Of a stretch of 62,634 nucleotides of DNA, positions 16,604-26,281 are shown one piece after another. Positions within the stretch are counted from its first letter, which is position 1, and every line of letters starts with the position of its first letter. The notes under the pieces are model-generated. The model searched no databases. It had not been told where the DNA came from and was given only the letters and a program-made list of their open reading frames with translations. Origin of the DNA: Streptomyces sp. GESEQ-35 (lineage in GTDB: Bacteria > Actinomycetota > Actinomycetes > Streptomycetales > Streptomycetaceae); the NCBI RefSeq assembly GCF_017948485.1, contig NZ_JAFFSX010000040.1:1-62634 (forward strand), read 5' to 3'. The position numbers and the translations under genes were made by a program.

Positions 16604-17713
16604 ATGTTCGGTGACTTGGCCAAGGCCGGCACGAAGGCCATGGGAGGTGCCCGCTTCGGGCTGCTGAACGTGCTCCCCGGAGCGCTCGTGACCGCCGTGA
16701 CGGTGGCGCTGGTCCGGGCACACGCCTACGACTTCGGACGCCCGGTGGACCTGGGAGCGGTGCTCCCGGGAAAGTCCGAGCTCGGCCCCGCGGTCGTGTT
16801 CGCCCTCGCCGCGCTGGTCGGCGGCATCCTGCTGCGCCCCTTCGAGCGTGTCCTCGTCCAGCAGTTGGAGGGGTACTGGGCGGCCCCCTCGCCCCTTGCG
16901 CCGCTGCGCACGGCGGCGGTCGAGCTGCACCGGCGGCGCAGGGACAACGCGTTCGCACGGCTGACGCTCAACAAACGGGAGGAGCTGAAGTTCGGGCGTG
17001 GACCGTCGTCCCTCGCGGATCTGGCCGCCCAGGAACGCAGGATGGGGCGCCAGGCGCGGGCAGTGGCGCGGGACCGGCAGCTGTACCAGACCTATCCGGA
17101 CGACCGGGGCCTGCCCCGGCGGCCCCGGAAGCCGGCCCTCACCCATCTGATGCCCACCCGCCTGGGCAACGTCCTGCGCCGCGGCGAGGAGATGGCGGGC
17201 GGGCGTTACGGCCTGGACGCGATGACCGTCTACCCGCGCATCTACCCGTACATCTCCGAGCGGCTGGCCGAGGCCATGGCCCGGCAACTCGAACTGCTCG
17301 CCGCGACCGCCTCGTTGAGCGTCTCCTTCGGTCTGCTGTCGGCTCTCACCCTGCCGTTGCTCGGTCGGCTGGACTGGTGGTCCGTGACGCCCTTCGCAGC
17401 GGCAGCTCTGTCGGTCCTGGCCTACCGCGGCGCCGTGGTCACCGCCCGCTACACCGGCACCGTGTTCAGCACCGTCTTCGACCTGCACCGCTTCGATCTC
17501 ACCGCGGCCATGCGCTACCCGCTGCCGGAGACGGCCGCCGAGGAGTTCGACCTGAACCAGCGTCTGACGAGCTACCTGCACGACGCGGAGACCCACACCC
17601 TGCACAAGGACGACGGCCTCGGCGACAAGAAGTTCTCCCACCCGCGAGAACCCACGCCCCCGACAGGCCAGCCCCTGATCCCGCCCGCGGGCGACGGCGC
17701 CGGGTCAGCGTGA
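16604..17713 (+). CDS. Multi-pass membrane hypothetical protein
   Basis: 369 aa. Hydrophobic segments occur at about 20-40 (FGLLNVLPGALVTAVTVALV), 60-80 (AVVFALAALVGGILL) and two near 245-290 (LSVSFGLLSALTLPLL, FAAAALSVLAYRGAVV). A long charged region lies between them (about 85-235, with ELHRRRRDNAFARLTLNKRE). The last 60 residues are polar and cytoplasmic-looking. No family is recognised. The last nine bases overlap the convergent gene. Confidence 0.65.
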   Translation: MFGDLAKAGTKAMGGARFGLLNVLPGALVTAVTVALVRAHAYDFGRPVDLGAVLPGKSELGPAVVFALAALVGGILLRPFERVLVQQLEGYWAAPSPLAPLRTAAVELHRRRRDNAFARLTLNKREELKFGRGPSSLADLAAQERRMGRQARAVARDRQLYQTYPDDRGLPRRPRKPALTHLMPTRLGNVLRRGEEMAGGRYGLDAMTVYPRIYPYISERLAEAMARQLELLAATASLSVSFGLLSALTLPLLGRLDWWSVTPFAAAALSVLAYRGAVVTARYTGTVFSTVFDLHRFDLTAAMRYPLPETAAEEFDLNQRLTSYLHDAETHTLHKDDGLGDKKFSHPREPTPPTGQPLIPPAGDGAGSA

Positions 17714-18457
17714 CCGGATGGTCACCGTGCCGCCGACGCCGATCACGTTCAGCTGGATCCGGCGCGGCAGTTCGGCCCGGGCCTCGTCGACGTAGATGTC
17801 CGTAGTGGCGTAGACCCGGACCTGGTCGGCGAAGTGCACCGCCGGCGCGTTGGCCACGTTGCCCTTCACCACGGCGCACCGATGGTCCACTTCGATGGTC
17901 ACGCTGCCGAACAGAAGGGTGACATCGAGTTCGAGCACTTCGGCGGTCGGGGCGCCCTCGATCGTGGCATCGGGCTGGAAGTGCACATCGGCGAGTCTCA
18001 GGCGGACCTCGCCCAGGTACGACGCGACGGAGATCCGCTGTAGCGGTGCCGACGGTTCGGTCAGCTCCGGATGGACCGGCACCACCACACTGCGGTAGCG
18101 CCGCAGGGGGCCGTCGTTCGCGCCGTCGGGCTCGGCGGGGACCCCGCCCAGGGCGATCGCCGCCCCCAGCAGGATCGCGAGCGCCGGCCAGGCCTTCGCG
18201 GACGTGCCGCCGTCGAGGTAGCCGGCGTCGTGCACGGCCCACAGAGCACCGCCCATGATGAGAGCGAGGGGCGCGGCCAACAGCCCCCGCGGCACCGCCG
18301 CGCGGAGCAGGAGCAGCAGTCCGAGGCCGAGGAGCGCGTACGGCAGAGCGGTGAGCGCCCAACGCCCGCCGGAGCGGACGGCGTCCGAGTCGCCGAGCAG
18401 CCACACGGTCCCGGCGATCACGATCAGCAGCCCGAACGCGATCCGCACTCGGCTCAT
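17705..18457 (-). CDS. Membrane protein with LiaF-like C-terminal domain
   Basis: 250 aa from ATG 18457, chosen because GGAGGGGGG precedes it; the frame extends 15 codons further up. Four closely spaced hydrophobic helices occupy about 1-105. The soluble C-terminal half (VASYLGEVRLRLADVHFQPD, LDVTLLFGSVTIEVDH) has the repeated G-x-V/S-x-I/V pattern of the beta-helical C-terminal domain of LiaF-like cell-wall-stress proteins. That suggests an envelope-sensing role, but it is a resemblance only. Confidence 0.6.
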   Translation of the reverse strand: MSRVRIAFGLLIVIAGTVWLLGDSDAVRSGGRWALTALPYALLGLGLLLLLRAAVPRGLLAAPLALIMGGALWAVHDAGYLDGGTSAKAWPALAILLGAAIALGGVPAEPDGANDGPLRRYRSVVVPVHPELTEPSAPLQRISVASYLGEVRLRLADVHFQPDATIEGAPTAEVLELDVTLLFGSVTIEVDHRCAVVKGNVANAPAVHFADQVRVYATTDIYVDEARAELPRRIQLNVIGVGGTVTIRSR

Positions 18458-18580
18458 GGTCCCCCCTCCGCAATCCGGGGGAAGGGTACCGAAGGGCCTC
18501 AAGCGGCCAGTCAGGCGGTTTCCCGCGCGCGCTGCGGTCAGCCACCGCCGGACGCGGCCCGCCGTACCTAATCTGATCGC

Positions 18581-19003
18581 ATGGCAGATGAAGAGTCATA
18601 CGAACTGCTCGGGTTCGACAACGTGCTGTTTCCCGTCGGGGACCTCGGAGAGGCCGTCGACTTCTACGAGCGGGCCGGGTTCGCGGTGGCGTTCCGGTTC
18701 GACGAGGGTGGGATCGCGCTGCTGAGGGTCGGGGGTGAGACGCCGGGGATTCTGTTGCGGGTCGAGGAGGAGTTCGGGCACCGTCCGCCGACATGGCCCC
18801 CCACCCGGGTGTGGCTGGAGGTGCCGGACGCCCGGGGGGCAGTCCGGCAGCTGGCCGCCGTGGGGATCCCGCCGCTCGACGAGCCCCTCTCCGTGGCCAC
18901 CGGCTGGACGGTCGAGATCGCCGACCCGTGGGGGAACGTCATCGGGTTCACCGACTACTCGAAGCGGCCTGAGCTGGGGCGAGTGGCGGGGCGGGCCGGG
19001 TGA
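18581..19003 (+). CDS. VOC superfamily (glyoxalase-like) protein
   Basis: 140 aa with the beta-alpha-beta-beta-beta layout of the VOC fold: FDNVLFPVGDLGEAVDFYER at the N-terminus, a central RVWLEVPDARGAVRQL, and the C-terminal EIADPWGNVIGFTDY that usually supplies a metal-ligand Glu. Members include lyases, dioxygenases and antibiotic-binding proteins, so the substrate is open. No clear ribosome binding site is seen; the start is close to a possible -10 (TAATCT), which would allow a leaderless message. Confidence 0.8.
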   Translation: MADEESYELLGFDNVLFPVGDLGEAVDFYERAGFAVAFRFDEGGIALLRVGGETPGILLRVEEEFGHRPPTWPPTRVWLEVPDARGAVRQLAAVGIPPLDEPLSVATGWTVEIADPWGNVIGFTDYSKRPELGRVAGRAG

Positions 19004-19093
19004 TCACTTTCGGGTGAACGGGATCGAACGGGACACGGGGGAGCCGACCTGCCTACGATGATGCTCTCGACACCAGCCCACAGGAGGCACGTG

Positions 19094-19702
19094 ATGTCCG
19101 CAGCATCCGTCGAGCGGCCCCATGAGCACCGTCCTCTGATCACGGAGGCGAACCGGCTCATGGACCGCAATCCGGGCTACCGCGTCGAGATCATCGGAGG
19201 CCAGATCCTCGTGACCCCGCCACCGGACGGCCCGCACGCCGTGGCCCTGACCCGGCTCATGCGTCCATTCATCGTGGCGGGACTGGACGACGGCGAGAGT
19301 CGCGTCGTGCAGGGCGTCGGCCTCTGGCTACCCACCGGATCCGAGGACTACGCGATCCCTGATCTCTCCTTGGTCGACGCCGACTTCCACGACCACCATG
19401 TCGAGAACAACTGCTACGACCCCGTCTGCTTCCGCCTGGTCCTGGAAGTCACCTCCAGCAACTACCGGACCGACTTGCGCGACAAGGTGAAGGCGTACGC
19501 CAGTGCCAAGATTCCGGTCTACGCCATCGTCGACCGCAAGCACCAGCGCCTCCACGTCCTGACCGACCCCGCCGGGGACGAGTACGAGAACCATCGCCCG
19601 CACTCCCCCGGCGAGATCGTCACGCTGCCCGGCTCCATCGGCGCCGACGTCACCCTGGACGTCAACGAGGTCTTGAAGGCCGGTCTCCCAAGGGCTAATT
19701 GA
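19094..19702 (+). CDS. Uma2 family (DUF820) putative restriction-fold nuclease
   Basis: 202 aa from ATG 19094 (AGGAGG six bases upstream). It has the DUF820/Uma2 layout with PD-(D/E)xK-like residues: YAIPDLSLVDAD, then LVLEVTSSNYRTDLRDKVKA (the E...K pair) and YASAKIPVYAIVDRKHQRLH. These proteins are abundant in Streptomyces and have unknown biological roles. The 3' end overlaps the convergent MMPL gene by eight bases. Confidence 0.85.
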   Translation: MSAASVERPHEHRPLITEANRLMDRNPGYRVEIIGGQILVTPPPDGPHAVALTRLMRPFIVAGLDDGESRVVQGVGLWLPTGSEDYAIPDLSLVDADFHDHHVENNCYDPVCFRLVLEVTSSNYRTDLRDKVKAYASAKIPVYAIVDRKHQRLHVLTDPAGDEYENHRPHSPGEIVTLPGSIGADVTLDVNEVLKAGLPRAN

Positions 19703-22106
19703 CCGCGTCCACCTCCCCCTCGGCCAACTCCACGTCGTACACCAACGGCCCGTCCTCCACGACCACATGCCGGGCCCGCGACCCGTACGAAGCGGCCGTC
19801 GTCGCCAGCAGGTACGCACCCGGCGCCGGGACCGACAGGATGTAGGAGCCGTCGGCCAGGGATGTGACGCGGTCCAGCTGACGGCCTCCCTTCGACAGCA
19901 GGGTCACGGCCGCGCCCGCGACGGGCTCGCCGTCGGCCGTGCGGATGAAGCCGTGGACGACTGAGGCGCCACCCTCCATGGCAGGCTCCGTCTCCTCTTC
20001 ACGCGGCTCGACCGCGAGGTGCGGCAGCCGCTTCTCCAGCCCGGCAGGCAGCCACCAGTTGGAGTTGCCCAGCAGGTGCATCGCGGCCGGTACGAGTGCC
20101 GTACGCAGGATGAACGCGTCGAGGGCGACCGCTCCCGCGAGGCCGATGCCCGCCATCGCGGCCTCCAGCTCACCGCTGAGGATGAAGGCGCTGAAGACGC
20201 ACATCATGATCAGCGCGGCGCAGTTGATCACCCGGCTCGTCTCCGCCAGGCCGACCCGGACCGCGCGCGCGTTGTCCTTGGTGTGCACCCACTCCTCGTG
20301 CATGCGGCTCACCAGGAACACCTGGTAGTCCATCGAGAGGCCGAAGAGCAGGGACAGCATGATCACCGGGAGGAAGGCGGCGATCGGGCCTTCCTTGCCG
20401 ACGCCGAGGAGTTCGGTGCCCCAGCCCCACTGGAAGATCGCCACGAGTACGCCGAAGGACGCGGCGGCCGCGACGAGGTTCATCACCGCGGCCGTCAGGG
20501 GCACCACCAGGGAGCGGAAGGCCACCATCAGGAGCAGGAAGCCCAGCGCGATGATCGCCGCGACGAAGTACGGGAGGCGGTCGGCGGTCACCGACGCGAA
20601 GTCCTTGGACACCGCCGTCACCCCGCCCACGTGCGCCTCGACGTCGGCCGCGGGGATGACGTCGTCGCGCAAGCGGTCGATCAGCCGGTCGGTCTCCGCA
20701 TCCTGTGGTGACGTCGTCGGGACCACCTGGATCACCGAGATGCCGTTCGCGGGCGGCAGCGCGGCGACCTCGGCCACGCCCTCGGTCGACTCGATGCGCG
20801 AGACGAGCCCCGGCGTGGCTTCGCCGTCCACGACGACCTGGAGCGGCCCGTTGAAGCCGGGCCCGAAACCCTCGGCGAGCAGGTCGTACGCCTGCCGGGT
20901 CGTCGTCGACTCCTGGTGGTTGCCCTGGTCGGAGGTGCCGAGCCGGATCGACAGGACGGGGATCGACAGGCCCACCATGACGAGGAGGGCCACAGCGGCG
21001 ATGGAACGGGGACGTCGTTCGACGTACGCCGACCAGCGCGCCGCGGGCCCGCTCGCGTGCTCCGGCTCCGGTCCCGCCGCGGCGAGCCGGCGCCGCTGCC
21101 GACGGCTGAGGACCCGCATGCCGAGCAGTCCGAGGAGGGCCGGCAGCATGGTGACCGCGGCCAGCACGCCCAGCACGACGGTCAGGGACGTCGCGATGAC
21201 CACGCCGTCGAGGAAGCGCAGGTTCATCACCAGCATGCCGGCGAGGGCGATGACCACGGTGCCACCCGCGAACAACACGGCCCGTCCAGAAGTGTTGAGG
21301 GCCTTCACCGCCGCCTCCTCCGGCTTCATGCCGCGCAGGATGCCGCGCCGGTGCCGGGTGACGATGAACAACGCGTAGTCGATGCCCACGCCCAGGCCGA
21401 TCAACGAGCCGAGCAGCGGGGCGACGTCGGGGACGTTCGTGACATGGCTGAGCAGCCCTGTCCCCATGATGCCGATGCCCAGGGCGACGACCGCCACGAC
21501 GATCGGCAGCAGCATCGCGAAGAACGCGCCGAAGGCGAGGAAGAGGACAATCGCGGCCGCCAGGACGCCTACCAGCTCGGACGTGCCCTGCGCCGCCTCC
21601 TGGACACGGGTGATCGCCTGACCGCCCAACTCCACTTGCAGACCGTCGCGTTCGGCGTCCTGCGCCGTTTCGACGACGTCCTCCACCAGCTCCTTGGGTA
21701 CGGCGTTCGCCTGCTCGGTGAAGGTGACCTGGGCGTACGCGATCCGCCCGTTCTCACTGATCTGCGCCGCTCCGCCCGCACCCGCGTACGGGCTGGTGAC
21801 CTCGCCGACTCCGCCCATGCCCGCGATCTCGTTCAGCGCGGGCTCGATCCGGGACTGTACGGACTCGTCCCGCACCGAACCCTCGTCGACCTTCCACACG
21901 ATCGTGTCGGTGTCACCGGAACTCTCCGGGAAGGCCTTCTCCATCAGGTCGTACGCACTCTTGGAGTCCGTGTTCGGCAGGGAGAAGACGTTCGCGTAGT
22001 TGGTACCCGCGGTCGATCCCGCGAAGCCCACGCCGAACAGTGCCCCCACCCACAGCAACAGGACCACCAGCCGGTGCCGATAGCACCAGCGTGCCAATGC
22101 CGCCAC
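19695..22106 (-). CDS. MMPL/RND-family transporter with a C-terminal carboxypeptidase-regulatory-like domain
   Basis: 803 aa from GTG 22106 with AAGGAG upstream. Two halves each carry one helix, a large outer domain and five more helices, giving twelve in all (for example VGVLAAAIVLFLAFGAFFAM and LPYFVAAIIALGFLLLMVAF). The conserved motif GVGIDYALFIVTRHR is in the first half and GLSMDYQVFLVSRMHEEW in the second. Such pumps export lipids or drugs using the proton gradient. The last 88 residues (VVHGFIRTADGEPVAGAAVT ... SLADGSYILSVPAPG) look like a CarboxypepD_reg/CNA-B beta-sandwich, which is unusual here. It is divergent from a two-component system. Confidence 0.85.
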   Translation of the reverse strand: MAALARWCYRHRLVVLLLWVGALFGVGFAGSTAGTNYANVFSLPNTDSKSAYDLMEKAFPESSGDTDTIVWKVDEGSVRDESVQSRIEPALNEIAGMGGVGEVTSPYAGAGGAAQISENGRIAYAQVTFTEQANAVPKELVEDVVETAQDAERDGLQVELGGQAITRVQEAAQGTSELVGVLAAAIVLFLAFGAFFAMLLPIVVAVVALGIGIMGTGLLSHVTNVPDVAPLLGSLIGLGVGIDYALFIVTRHRRGILRGMKPEEAAVKALNTSGRAVLFAGGTVVIALAGMLVMNLRFLDGVVIATSLTVVLGVLAAVTMLPALLGLLGMRVLSRRQRRRLAAAGPEPEHASGPAARWSAYVERRPRSIAAVALLVMVGLSIPVLSIRLGTSDQGNHQESTTTRQAYDLLAEGFGPGFNGPLQVVVDGEATPGLVSRIESTEGVAEVAALPPANGISVIQVVPTTSPQDAETDRLIDRLRDDVIPAADVEAHVGGVTAVSKDFASVTADRLPYFVAAIIALGFLLLMVAFRSLVVPLTAAVMNLVAAAASFGVLVAIFQWGWGTELLGVGKEGPIAAFLPVIMLSLLFGLSMDYQVFLVSRMHEEWVHTKDNARAVRVGLAETSRVINCAALIMMCVFSAFILSGELEAAMAGIGLAGAVALDAFILRTALVPAAMHLLGNSNWWLPAGLEKRLPHLAVEPREEETEPAMEGGASVVHGFIRTADGEPVAGAAVTLLSKGGRQLDRVTSLADGSYILSVPAPGAYLLATTAASYGSRARHVVVEDGPLVYDVELAEGEVDAVN

Positions 22107-22266
22107 GCTCAAGCTCCTTCGTCGCTCGGTTCGGTCGGTCCCCCAGGTCCTGGGCAACAGGATTGGCGGCGGCACGCGCGCGTGGACATGACCCGCCCAT
22201 GACTCTCAAGGAACTCCAAAGACCGGAACCGGCCCCGTTGTCAGTGCCCGCGCCGATACTGGGGGC

Positions 22267-22956
22267 ATGTCGAAGGCACCGGGCACCGTGCTGGTCGTGG
22301 AGGACGAGGAGAGCATCGCCGACGTCCTCGCCATAGCGCTGCGCTACCACCGGTTCGAGGTGATGATCGCGGGCAGCGTCCGCGAGGCGCTCACGCTCGC
22401 CGAGCGCACGCGTCCGGACGCCGCCCTGCTCGACGTCATGCTGCCCGACGGCGACGGCCGGGCGCTGGGCCGGGAACTGCGCGAGAGAAGGCCCGACCTG
22501 GCGCTGGTGTTCCTGACCGCGCGCGACTCGCCCGCCGAGATCGTCGGCGCCCTCGGCTTCGGCGACGACTACATCACCAAGCCGTTCAACATCGACGAGG
22601 TCGTCGCGCGGATCACGGCGGTCCTGCGGCGGACGCGGTCCGCCGACGTACTCCCCCAGCGCCCGCCGCTGCGGTACGGCGATCTGGAGCTGGACGAGAC
22701 GACGTACTGCGTGCACCGCGCGGGCCGGACGGTCGAGCTCACCCCCACCGAGTACGCACTGCTGCGCTTCCTGGTGCGCAACGGCGGCCGGATCGTCCCC
22801 AAGGAGCAACTCCTGCGCCACGTCTGGCAGTACGAGCACACGCCACCCGAATCGACCGTCGTGGAGACCTACATCAGCTATCTGCGGCGCAAGCTGGACG
22901 CCCTGGGCGCACCGGTGATCACCACGCGGCGCGGCGTCGGGTACGGACTGGCATGA
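22267..22956 (+). CDS. OmpR/PhoB-family response regulator
   Basis: 229 aa. The receiver domain (about 1-120) has the acidic pair in VEDEES, the phosphoacceptor Asp56 in LLDVMLPDGDG and the Lys in DDYITKPF. The winged-helix DNA-binding domain (about 130-229) contains LTPTEYALLRFLVRNGG and the recognition segment STVVETYISYLRRKLD. It overlaps the histidine kinase gene by four bases (ATGA). The adjacent divergent MMPL transporter is a plausible target. Confidence 0.95.
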   Translation: MSKAPGTVLVVEDEESIADVLAIALRYHRFEVMIAGSVREALTLAERTRPDAALLDVMLPDGDGRALGRELRERRPDLALVFLTARDSPAEIVGALGFGDDYITKPFNIDEVVARITAVLRRTRSADVLPQRPPLRYGDLELDETTYCVHRAGRTVELTPTEYALLRFLVRNGGRIVPKEQLLRHVWQYEHTPPESTVVETYISYLRRKLDALGAPVITTRRGVGYGLA

Positions 22957-24407
22957 CGTTCGGTCCGTTTCGCGGCAAGCGCGGCATCCACTCGCTGCGC
23001 GTCAAGCTGACGCTGGCGAACGTGGCGCTGCTCGCGCTCGGCATCGTCATGGCGACGGCGGTGAGTCTGATGGCCGCGCGGCACTATCTGCTCGACAAGG
23101 TGGACTCCGAGCTGGTGAGCGAGCGTGCCTCGCTCCAGAACGCCGGATTCAACATGGAGCAGATCGAGTCGCTGGGCGAAATGAGCGTCGCCCTGGACAA
23201 GTTCGCGGGCAACAACACCGACGCCCTGCCCAACACCGCGGACTCGGTGTTCGTCGCCGTCGACGGCACGGGGCGTCCGGTGGCCCTCGGCGCGCTCGCA
23301 CCGACGGCCCGGCAGCGCGCGGTCGCCGAGGCCGCGGGGAACCCGGCCGCGCTCGCCGCCGAGACGGAGCCGCGGGACGTGCGCGTCGAGGGCGAGCCGT
23401 ACCGGATGGTCGGGGCGAAGCTGTCCGACGGCACGACCATAGTGATCGCCACCTCCACCGAGGCGCTGCACGAGGGCATGGCCAAGGCGCTCAAGCTGGA
23501 CTTCGCCTTCGGCACAGTGCTGTTGGCGCTGCTCGCCTGTCTGACCATGTTGAGCGTGAGCCGCCGGATGCGGCCGCTGGAGGACATGGTGGAGACGTCA
23601 TCGGCGATCGCCGAGGGGGACCTGACCCGGCGTGTGCCGTCCAGCCGGGAGGCCACGATGGAGGTGGAGCAGCTGCGGCTGGCCCTCAACTCCATGCTCC
23701 ACCAGGTTGAGTCGGCGTATCTCACCCGCGAGCGCAGCGCGGCCCAGCTGCGCCGCTTCGTCGCCGACGCCTCGCACGAGCTGCGCACCCCGCTGTCCGC
23801 GATACGCGGCTACCTCCAGCTGTTCGACAAGGGGATGCTGGACCCGGCGGAGCAGAAGCGCGCCGGGGAGCGGGTGATGACGGAGGCCGACCGGATGGGG
23901 CGGCTCGTCGACGAGCTGCTCACCCTCGCCCGCCTCGACCAGCAGCCCGAACTTCAGCTCCGGAACGTCGACTTGAGCCGCCTGGTGCGCGATGCGGCCG
24001 AGGACCTGCGGGTCCAGCAGCCCGACCGGCCTCTCGCGGTCGACGCAAGCGGCTCCCTGCTGGTGCACGCCGACGAGTCGGGGCTCCGGCAGGTCCTGGG
24101 CAACCTGGTGGGCAACGTACGCACGCACACGGCGGCCGATGTGCCGGTGCGGCTCGGTGTGGGGCGCCGCAACGGCGTCGTGCGGCTCTGCGTCGAGGAC
24201 AAGGGCCCGGGGCTCGCCGAGGAGGACGCGGCCCGGATCTTCGACCGGTTCTTCCGGGCCGGGGGCGGCGCGGGCAGCGGGCTGGGCATGGCGATCGTCC
24301 AGGGGGTCGTACGGGCGCACGGGGGCGAGGTGGCGGTGCGGACGGCGCCGGGTGAGGGGCTGGCGGTGACGGTCACGTTGCCGGTGCGGGCGCCCATACC
24401 GTCGTAG
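22953..24407 (+). CDS. Sensor histidine kinase
   Basis: 484 aa. TM1 (about 18-40, LANVALLALGIVMATAVSLM) and TM2 (about 180-202) flank an outer sensing domain of about 140 residues. A HAMP domain follows, then HisKA with phosphoacceptor His275 in ASHELRTPLSAIRGYLQ, and an HATPase domain with N box (VLGNLVGNVRTHT), G1 (EDKGPGLAEEDAARIFDRFF) and G2 (GSGLGMAIV). It pairs with the response regulator just upstream. The signal is unknown. Confidence 0.95.
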   Translation: MTFGPFRGKRGIHSLRVKLTLANVALLALGIVMATAVSLMAARHYLLDKVDSELVSERASLQNAGFNMEQIESLGEMSVALDKFAGNNTDALPNTADSVFVAVDGTGRPVALGALAPTARQRAVAEAAGNPAALAAETEPRDVRVEGEPYRMVGAKLSDGTTIVIATSTEALHEGMAKALKLDFAFGTVLLALLACLTMLSVSRRMRPLEDMVETSSAIAEGDLTRRVPSSREATMEVEQLRLALNSMLHQVESAYLTRERSAAQLRRFVADASHELRTPLSAIRGYLQLFDKGMLDPAEQKRAGERVMTEADRMGRLVDELLTLARLDQQPELQLRNVDLSRLVRDAAEDLRVQQPDRPLAVDASGSLLVHADESGLRQVLGNLVGNVRTHTAADVPVRLGVGRRNGVVRLCVEDKGPGLAEEDAARIFDRFFRAGGGAGSGLGMAIVQGVVRAHGGEVAVRTAPGEGLAVTVTLPVRAPIPS

Positions 24408-24434
24408 CGCCGAACGCCCCTCCCTCCGTGGGAC

Positions 24435-24836
24435 CTAGGAAGCGGCCGGCACCAGCGCCCATACGGTCTTGCCGTGCCTGCCGCGGCTCCACACGCCCCA
24501 CGCCGCCGCGATGTTCTCCACGAGTTGGAGTCCGCGGCCGGTCTCCTCCCCCTCGCCCACCACCCGCAGCCGGGGCTCCACCTGGCCCTCGTCCGACACC
24601 TCTATGAGACAGGAGCCGTCGGCGAGAGCGGTCACCGCCACCTCGAACTCGCGCTCCAGCAAAGGACCGTGGCGTACGACGTTGGTGGCCAGCTCGGACA
24701 CCAGGAGGACCGCGTCGGACAGCGCGGGGTCGTCGGGGCCGTGGCCCCAGTCGGCCAGATGGTCTCGCACCCGGCGCCTGGCGAGACCGACGGAAGCCGG
24801 ATGCCGGGGCAGCCGGAAGGAGTTGCGTCTCAGCAC
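24435..24836 (-). CDS. RsbW-like ATP-binding anti-sigma regulatory protein
   Basis: 133 aa from GTG 24836 with GAGGAGC upstream. It is a single HATPase_c domain: the N box is VSELATNVVRHGP, the G1 region EVSDEGQVEPRLR and the G2-like segment GRGLQLVENIAAAWG. This is the common stand-alone RsbW/SpoIIAB-like form of Streptomyces, which may bind a sigma factor or anti-anti-sigma protein. No partner gene is adjacent. Confidence 0.85.
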   Translation of the reverse strand: MLRRNSFRLPRHPASVGLARRRVRDHLADWGHGPDDPALSDAVLLVSELATNVVRHGPLLEREFEVAVTALADGSCLIEVSDEGQVEPRLRVVGEGEETGRGLQLVENIAAAWGVWSRGRHGKTVWALVPAAS

Positions 24837-24988
24837 GTCTGCTCCTCATCCCGCGCACACCTCCGTCACATGGTGCTGCGTGGGGAAGCTACCCGGTGTG
24901 ACCCGGGCGCAAGTCAAAACCGCGAGATCGCGTCAGATCCGCAGGAGACGCCAGAGCCGGAATATGCCAGGTGCCGGGGCGAAGCCGG

Positions 24989-26236
24989 TCACGCCTGGCG
25001 GGACGCCAGCTCCACGACCGTGATGTCCGACGGGGCCCCCACCCGTGTCGGCGGTCCCCAGGCGCCCGCGCCGCGGGTGACGTAGAGCTGGGTGTCGCCG
25101 TAGCGTTCCAGGCCCGCGACGGTGGGGTTGGCCAGCTCGGCAAGGTAGTTGCCGGGCCAGAGCTGGCCGCCGTGGGTGTGGCCGGAGAGCTGGAGGTCGA
25201 CGCCGTGATCGACGGCGTCGTGGATCTGGACGGGCTGGTGCGCGAGGAGCACGCACGCGCGTGCCCTGTCCCGGTCGCCGAGGGCCTTCCCGAAGTCTGG
25301 GCCCTGGCCCTCGCTCTCGCCCGCGACGTCGTTGACGCCCGCGAGGTCGAAGTGGGGCAGTTCCGTACGGGCGTTCTCCAGCGGGCGCAGGCCGAGCCGG
25401 CGTACCTCCTCGACCCACTGTTCGGCGCCGGAGAAGTACTCGTGGTTGCCGGTGACGAAGTAGGCGCCGTGCCGTGCCGTCAGCTGTGCCAGGGGCGCCG
25501 CGGCCGGGCCCAGGTCCTTGACGCTGCCGTCCACCAGGTCGCCGACCACCGCGATCAGGTCGGGCTGGGTGGCGTTGATCGTGTCGACGACCCGCTGCGC
25601 GAAGCCCCGGCCCAGGACCGGGCCCAGGTGGATGTCGCTGACGACGGCGATCCGGAAACCATGAGCCGCGCGCGGGAGCCTGGCCAGCGGGACGGTGACC
25701 CGCTTCACACTCGGGCCGTTCAGAACGCCGTACGTGCCCACACCGACCGTCCCGACGGCCGCCGCGGCCGCGGCGCCGCCGATGACCCGGGAGACGAAGA
25801 GGCGGCGGGAAGGGACGGGCGGGTTCTCCGGGGACGTGACCTCGGGTGCGGGCGGGTTGGCCGCCGCTCCCACGGACACAGGCTCCTCCAGCGGTACGGC
25901 GGCAACCGTGCCCGCCCGCCGTTCCAGCCGGCGTCGCAGCAGCGGCCGTACGACCTCTCCCGCCAGGACCGCAAGGAACAGGTAGATCGACAGGGCCAGC
26001 CACAGGAAGCCCGGCCAGGCCAGCACCTGCTGGAGCCAGAAGGGCGCGCCGGAGCGCTCGGCGACCAGGGCCCCGACCGCCATGGCCCAGCCGCCGGCGA
26101 TCACCACCGCGCCTGTACGGCGCACCAGGCCCGGGCCCCGGGTCGTGTCGCGGAACAGGCGGCGCCAGACGAACCAGTTGCTCGCCACCAACACGCCCAG
26201 CACGAGCAGCGCCACGAGCGCGAAGACGATGACCAC
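24989..26236 (-). CDS. Membrane-anchored metallophosphoesterase
   Basis: 415 aa from GTG 26236. Three or four N-terminal helices (about 1-100) and a variable region are followed by a TAT-like or membrane segment (RRLFVSRVIGGAAAAAAVGT, about 142-161). The C-terminal calcineurin-type domain (about 180-410) has VVSDIHLGP, VVGDLVDGS, TGNHEYFSG and LSGHTHGGQLWP, which together bind two metals. It resembles YkuE/YaeI-type enzymes that act on membrane phospholipid-like substrates. It is followed by the SCO4848-type gene's region in the opposite transcription order (26282-26524 is upstream). Confidence 0.9.
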   Translation of the reverse strand: MVIVFALVALLVLGVLVASNWFVWRRLFRDTTRGPGLVRRTGAVVIAGGWAMAVGALVAERSGAPFWLQQVLAWPGFLWLALSIYLFLAVLAGEVVRPLLRRRLERRAGTVAAVPLEEPVSVGAAANPPAPEVTSPENPPVPSRRLFVSRVIGGAAAAAAVGTVGVGTYGVLNGPSVKRVTVPLARLPRAAHGFRIAVVSDIHLGPVLGRGFAQRVVDTINATQPDLIAVVGDLVDGSVKDLGPAAAPLAQLTARHGAYFVTGNHEYFSGAEQWVEEVRRLGLRPLENARTELPHFDLAGVNDVAGESEGQGPDFGKALGDRDRARACVLLAHQPVQIHDAVDHGVDLQLSGHTHGGQLWPGNYLAELANPTVAGLERYGDTQLYVTRGAGAWGPPTRVGAPSDITVVELASRQA

Positions 26237-26281
26237 AGTGTCGTATCCCTCGGTTGTGCGTGTTGCCGTACGGCTTGTCGG

